Below are positions 62,017-64,000 of a DNA stretch of 64,000 nt, one piece after another (position 1 is the stretch's first letter; the number at the start of each line of letters is the position of its first letter). Source of the stretch: Robertkochia solimangrovi (GTDB taxonomy: Bacteria; Bacteroidota; Bacteroidia; Flavobacteriales; Flavobacteriaceae); contig NZ_QKWN01000001.1 of NCBI RefSeq assembly GCF_007279655.1, positions 310,001-374,000 on the forward strand, in the 5' to 3' direction. Position numbers and translations under genes: made by a program. The notes under the pieces are model-generated. The model made no database searches. It was not told the DNA's origin and saw only the letters and a program-made list of their open reading frames with translations.

Positions 62017-63057
62017 ATGAAAAAGCTACTATCCTTATTGTTTATTTGCGGAATGTTTTTCACGTACGCCCAAACAGATACAACCCATGAGATAAAAATC
62101 AAAAAAGACATACAATGGTCAAGTCCTGAAGGATACGACCTTACTATGGACATTTACACTCCTGATTCGGGGATGTCCAGCTACCCCGTGCTGATCATTT
62201 ACCATGGAGGTGGCTGGTTGATCAATAATAAATCGATCATGGACCAAATGTCAAGCTACGTCGCTTCTCATGGGAATTATGTGGTATGCAACGTTGACTA
62301 TCGATTATTAACGGCAAATGACAATACAACCAACATGAATAGTATAGTAGAAGATGCTTTGGGTGCGGTGATCTGGGTCAAGGAACATATCAGTTCCTAT
62401 CAAGGCGATCCGAACAGAATTGCTGTTACCGGAGATAGTGCCGGTGGTCATCTGGCCGCTATGGTGGTTAATGGAAATGAACTTTTGGGTAGCCATGGTT
62501 TCGATGGAAACCATTTTGAATTTACACCCTCTTATATTCCATCCGGTGCTACCCCCGAAGAATTAAGAACTGAAGGAGCCGCGATCGTACAGGCAGCTAT
62601 CCTGAGTTATCCCGCCGTTGATATCTACGCGGCTAATAAAGGAAATGGCAAACCTTATACCGGATTCGAATCCGCCTCCAACTTCTTTTGGCAGATGGGA
62701 GGTGGTAAACCCCGCGGGATATTCGGAAATGACGTCAATGCCATAGATAATCCTGGATATTACAAGCAAGTATCCCCAATGTATACAATTCCAGATAGTA
62801 ATCAACGAAAACTTCCTCCACAGTTTCTGCATGTTGGCAGCAAAGACAACACAACCACTCCGGAGTCTATCAAAGCTTATCATGAAGCATTGCTAAAGGC
62901 AGGTCATCCCTCAGAATTCTGGATATACGAAGACAGACCACATGCCTATCTTGATTCAGGCAGCAATGAATACCTCGGTGTAAGTTTTGAAAAAGATGCG
63001 ATAACCCCATTAAACCGAATTCTCGACTTCCTTAATGATGTTTTCTACAAGGACTAA
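62017..63057 (+). CDS. Secreted alpha/beta hydrolase, acetyl-esterase-like
   Basis: 346 residues with a signal peptide (KKLLSLLFICGMFFTYAQ, cut near 19). The HSL-type oxyanion motif HGGGW (63-67), the nucleophile elbow TGDSAGGHLAAM (S141), and a C-terminal catalytic His in EDRPHAYLD, with the acid in VGSKDNTTTP, make the active site. It resembles esterases that remove acetyl groups from plant or algal glycans. Being co-transcribed with the GH3 gene, it may deacetylate the same polysaccharide fragments; this is inferred. A terminator follows. Confidence 0.88.
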   Translation: MKKLLSLLFICGMFFTYAQTDTTHEIKIKKDIQWSSPEGYDLTMDIYTPDSGMSSYPVLIIYHGGGWLINNKSIMDQMSSYVASHGNYVVCNVDYRLLTANDNTTNMNSIVEDALGAVIWVKEHISSYQGDPNRIAVTGDSAGGHLAAMVVNGNELLGSHGFDGNHFEFTPSYIPSGATPEELRTEGAAIVQAAILSYPAVDIYAANKGNGKPYTGFESASNFFWQMGGGKPRGIFGNDVNAIDNPGYYKQVSPMYTIPDSNQRKLPPQFLHVGSKDNTTTPESIKAYHEALLKAGHPSEFWIYEDRPHAYLDSGSNEYLGVSFEKDAITPLNRILDFLNDVFYKD

Positions 63058-63085
63058 CCTTAACACACACCTGACTATTTTAAAT

Positions 63086-63120
63086 AATCCCTCTTAAATT
63101 GAATTATTAAGAGGGATTTT
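63086..63120 (+). terminator. Rho-independent terminator after the esterase gene
   Basis: AATCCCTCTTAA (63086-63097) pairs with TTAAGAGGGATT (63107-63118) over a 9-base loop, followed by TT; the T run is short because the stem ends in TT. Confidence 0.85.
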
Positions 63121-63154
63121 ACTGTTATATATTTTAGAATGCGACTCAACCTGA

Positions 63155-63162
63155 TATCTTTG
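63155..63162 (+). promoter_or_regulatory. -7 promoter element for the acyl-CoA thioesterase gene
   Basis: TATCTTTG matches TAnnTTTG, 16 bases before ATG 63179. No TTG at the usual spacing. Confidence 0.5.
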
Positions 63163-63178
63163 CAAAAATTTTAAAGCG

Positions 63179-63694
63179 ATGCAAGCAAAATTTCCTAAAG
63201 ATTCACGTACAGTTATGACTGACCTGGTACTACCTAGTGAAACCAATCCACTTAACAATCTGTTTGGGGGTGAATTACTGGCGCGGATGGATCGGGCAGC
63301 TAGTATTGCCGCAAGAAGACATTCCAGAAGAGTCACCGTAACTGCTTCCGTAAATCATGTTGCTTTTAACCGGGCAGTCCCTTTAGGAAGTGTTGTGACC
63401 GTTGAAGCGAGCGTTTCAAGAGCTTTTAAGAGCTCTATGGAGATTTATATAGACGTGTGGATAGAGGATCGCGAAAACGGCCAGAAATCAAAGGCAAATG
63501 AAGCGATCTATACCTTCGTTGCTGTAGATGACATGGGAAAACCTGTAGCAGTACCACCATTAGAACCCGAGACTGAATTGGAAAAACAACGTTTTGATGC
63601 CGCTTTACGCAGAAAACAATTAAGTCTTGTTCTTGCAGGGAAGATGAAGCCTAATGATGCCACTGAATTAAAGGCATTGTTTACAGATAACTAA
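63179..63694 (+). CDS. Acyl-CoA thioesterase (hotdog fold, YciA/BACH-like)
   Basis: 171 residues. The hotdog core has NNLFGGELLARMDRAASIAARRHS with the catalytic Asp/Asn pattern, and VTVEASVSRAFKSSMEIYIDVW. The C-terminus is charged and helical (ETELEKQRFDAALRRKQ). It hydrolyses acyl-CoA to free acid and CoA in the cytosol; chain-length choice is unknown. Monocistronic, with a -7 element upstream. Confidence 0.92.
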   Translation: MQAKFPKDSRTVMTDLVLPSETNPLNNLFGGELLARMDRAASIAARRHSRRVTVTASVNHVAFNRAVPLGSVVTVEASVSRAFKSSMEIYIDVWIEDRENGQKSKANEAIYTFVAVDDMGKPVAVPPLEPETELEKQRFDAALRRKQLSLVLAGKMKPNDATELKALFTDN

Positions 63695-63883
63695 AACTCG
63701 GTTTATATTTAGTCCGGTTAAAATCTTCTGGTCTGCTTGCGCTGCGGCAAGTATTCCAATAATTCGGGAGCGGGATCAGTTCTTTTTGAGGGCTTCGCGG
63801 GCGAAGTAAATCAAAAACACCACTTTCGAACTACAAATTAAAAGGATAGGATTATGCCCAAATGGGGTAGATTGGTTTAGAAA

Positions 63884-64000
63884 CTACATTCGGTAGATCC
63901 AATTAGCAGGATTATCGATCTTATCATTGTTATAGATCATAAACCGCAACTCGGTTTCATGGGTGGAGGCACTGGTAAATACTTCCCCAATATCCTGTTT
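63884..64000 (-). CDS. M23/EnvC-like murein hydrolase activator, C-terminal end (runs off the window)
   Basis: The last 38 residues of a minus-strand gene, ending in TAG at 63884-63886. The sequence (IGEVFTSASTHETELRFMIY, then NDKIDNPANWIYRM) matches the end of M23/LytM domains of EnvC-type proteins in Bacteroidota, where a final beta-strand (TELHFxI) is followed by NPxxWI. EnvC-like proteins activate amidases for daughter-cell separation. The rest is outside the window. Confidence 0.7.
   Translation of the reverse strand, partial: KQDIGEVFTSASTHETELRFMIYNNDKIDNPANWIYRM

Noticed and set aside
1-64000. CRISPR arrays, tRNA/rRNA genes, insertion sequences, prophage or defence islands
   Set aside because: No repeat-spacer pattern, tRNA-like cloverleaf sequence, transposase, integrase or restriction/defence gene was recognised by eye in any region.

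Overview
The window looks like a chromosomal segment of a marine-type, aerobic Flavobacteriaceae bacterium (Bacteroidota). I infer this from a gliding-motility lipoprotein (GldH), a secreted subtilase with a type IX secretion C-terminal domain, DUF2480 and DUF3078 proteins, an HU-SPOR protein, RicT beginning MGCSSC, oxygen-dependent HemF, a Bacillus-type SdhCAB, and repeated promoters of the Bacteroidota form (TAnnTTTG, sometimes with TTG about 20 bases upstream). The genus cannot be fixed from the sequence. I saw no tRNA, rRNA, CRISPR array, insertion sequence or prophage; this reads as stable core genome.

Layout. 1-5.6 kb: edge of an S41 peptidase, dCMP deaminase, HupE-like membrane protein, TerB-J protein, bacilliredoxin, LMW phosphatase, acyltransferase, HD hydrolase, crotonase. 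5.6-22.4 kb: a heme region in two divergent arms around an AraC regulator and a ThuA lipoprotein. The left arm carries hemH, a MATE transporter and hemJ; the right arm carries hemA-C-D-E, a DUF6973 gene, hemF and hemB. Together they supply every protoheme step from glutamyl-tRNA except hemL. The right arm runs on into DinB, CNNM/CBS, Ogt, serine hydrolase and exonuclease genes. 22.4-28.6 kb: T9SS subtilase, endonuclease/phosphatase-fold protein, HflX, DUF3078. 28.6-35.4 kb: the SUF iron-sulfur cluster (sufA-B-C-D | sufS | sufE-sufT-DUF2480), with an internal terminator and at least one strong internal promoter. 35.5-43.2 kb: thiL, a small Cys protein, alpha/beta hydrolase, aminopeptidase P and sdhCAB. 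43.3-51.1 kb: an exported DinB protein, a probable unlisted 45-aa protein, SCOT subunits, PBP1A-GldH-RicT and TrhO. 51.4-55 kb: recA, then a three-gene lipoprotein / ECF sigma / dual-membrane anti-sigma operon. 55-64 kb: second acyltransferase, trpS, dprA, HU-SPOR, a Crp-family regulator with a GH3 glycosidase and an esterase, an acyl-CoA thioesterase, and the edge of an M23/EnvC-like gene.

How it fits together. Heme synthesis, Fe-S assembly and succinate dehydrogenase (heme plus three Fe-S clusters) lie within 35 kb. A related palindrome (TTAGA-N5-TCTAA) occurs upstream of the araC/hemA and sufA units, and with one mismatch upstream of sdhC, which suggests a shared iron- or heme-linked regulator. 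The most unusual single gene is at 53506-54957. It appears to join an anti-sigma-like cytoplasmic segment, an inner-membrane helix, a long disordered linker and an outer-membrane beta-barrel, immediately after its ECF sigma factor. This matches the dual membrane-spanning anti-sigma (Dma) architecture described in Bacteroides.
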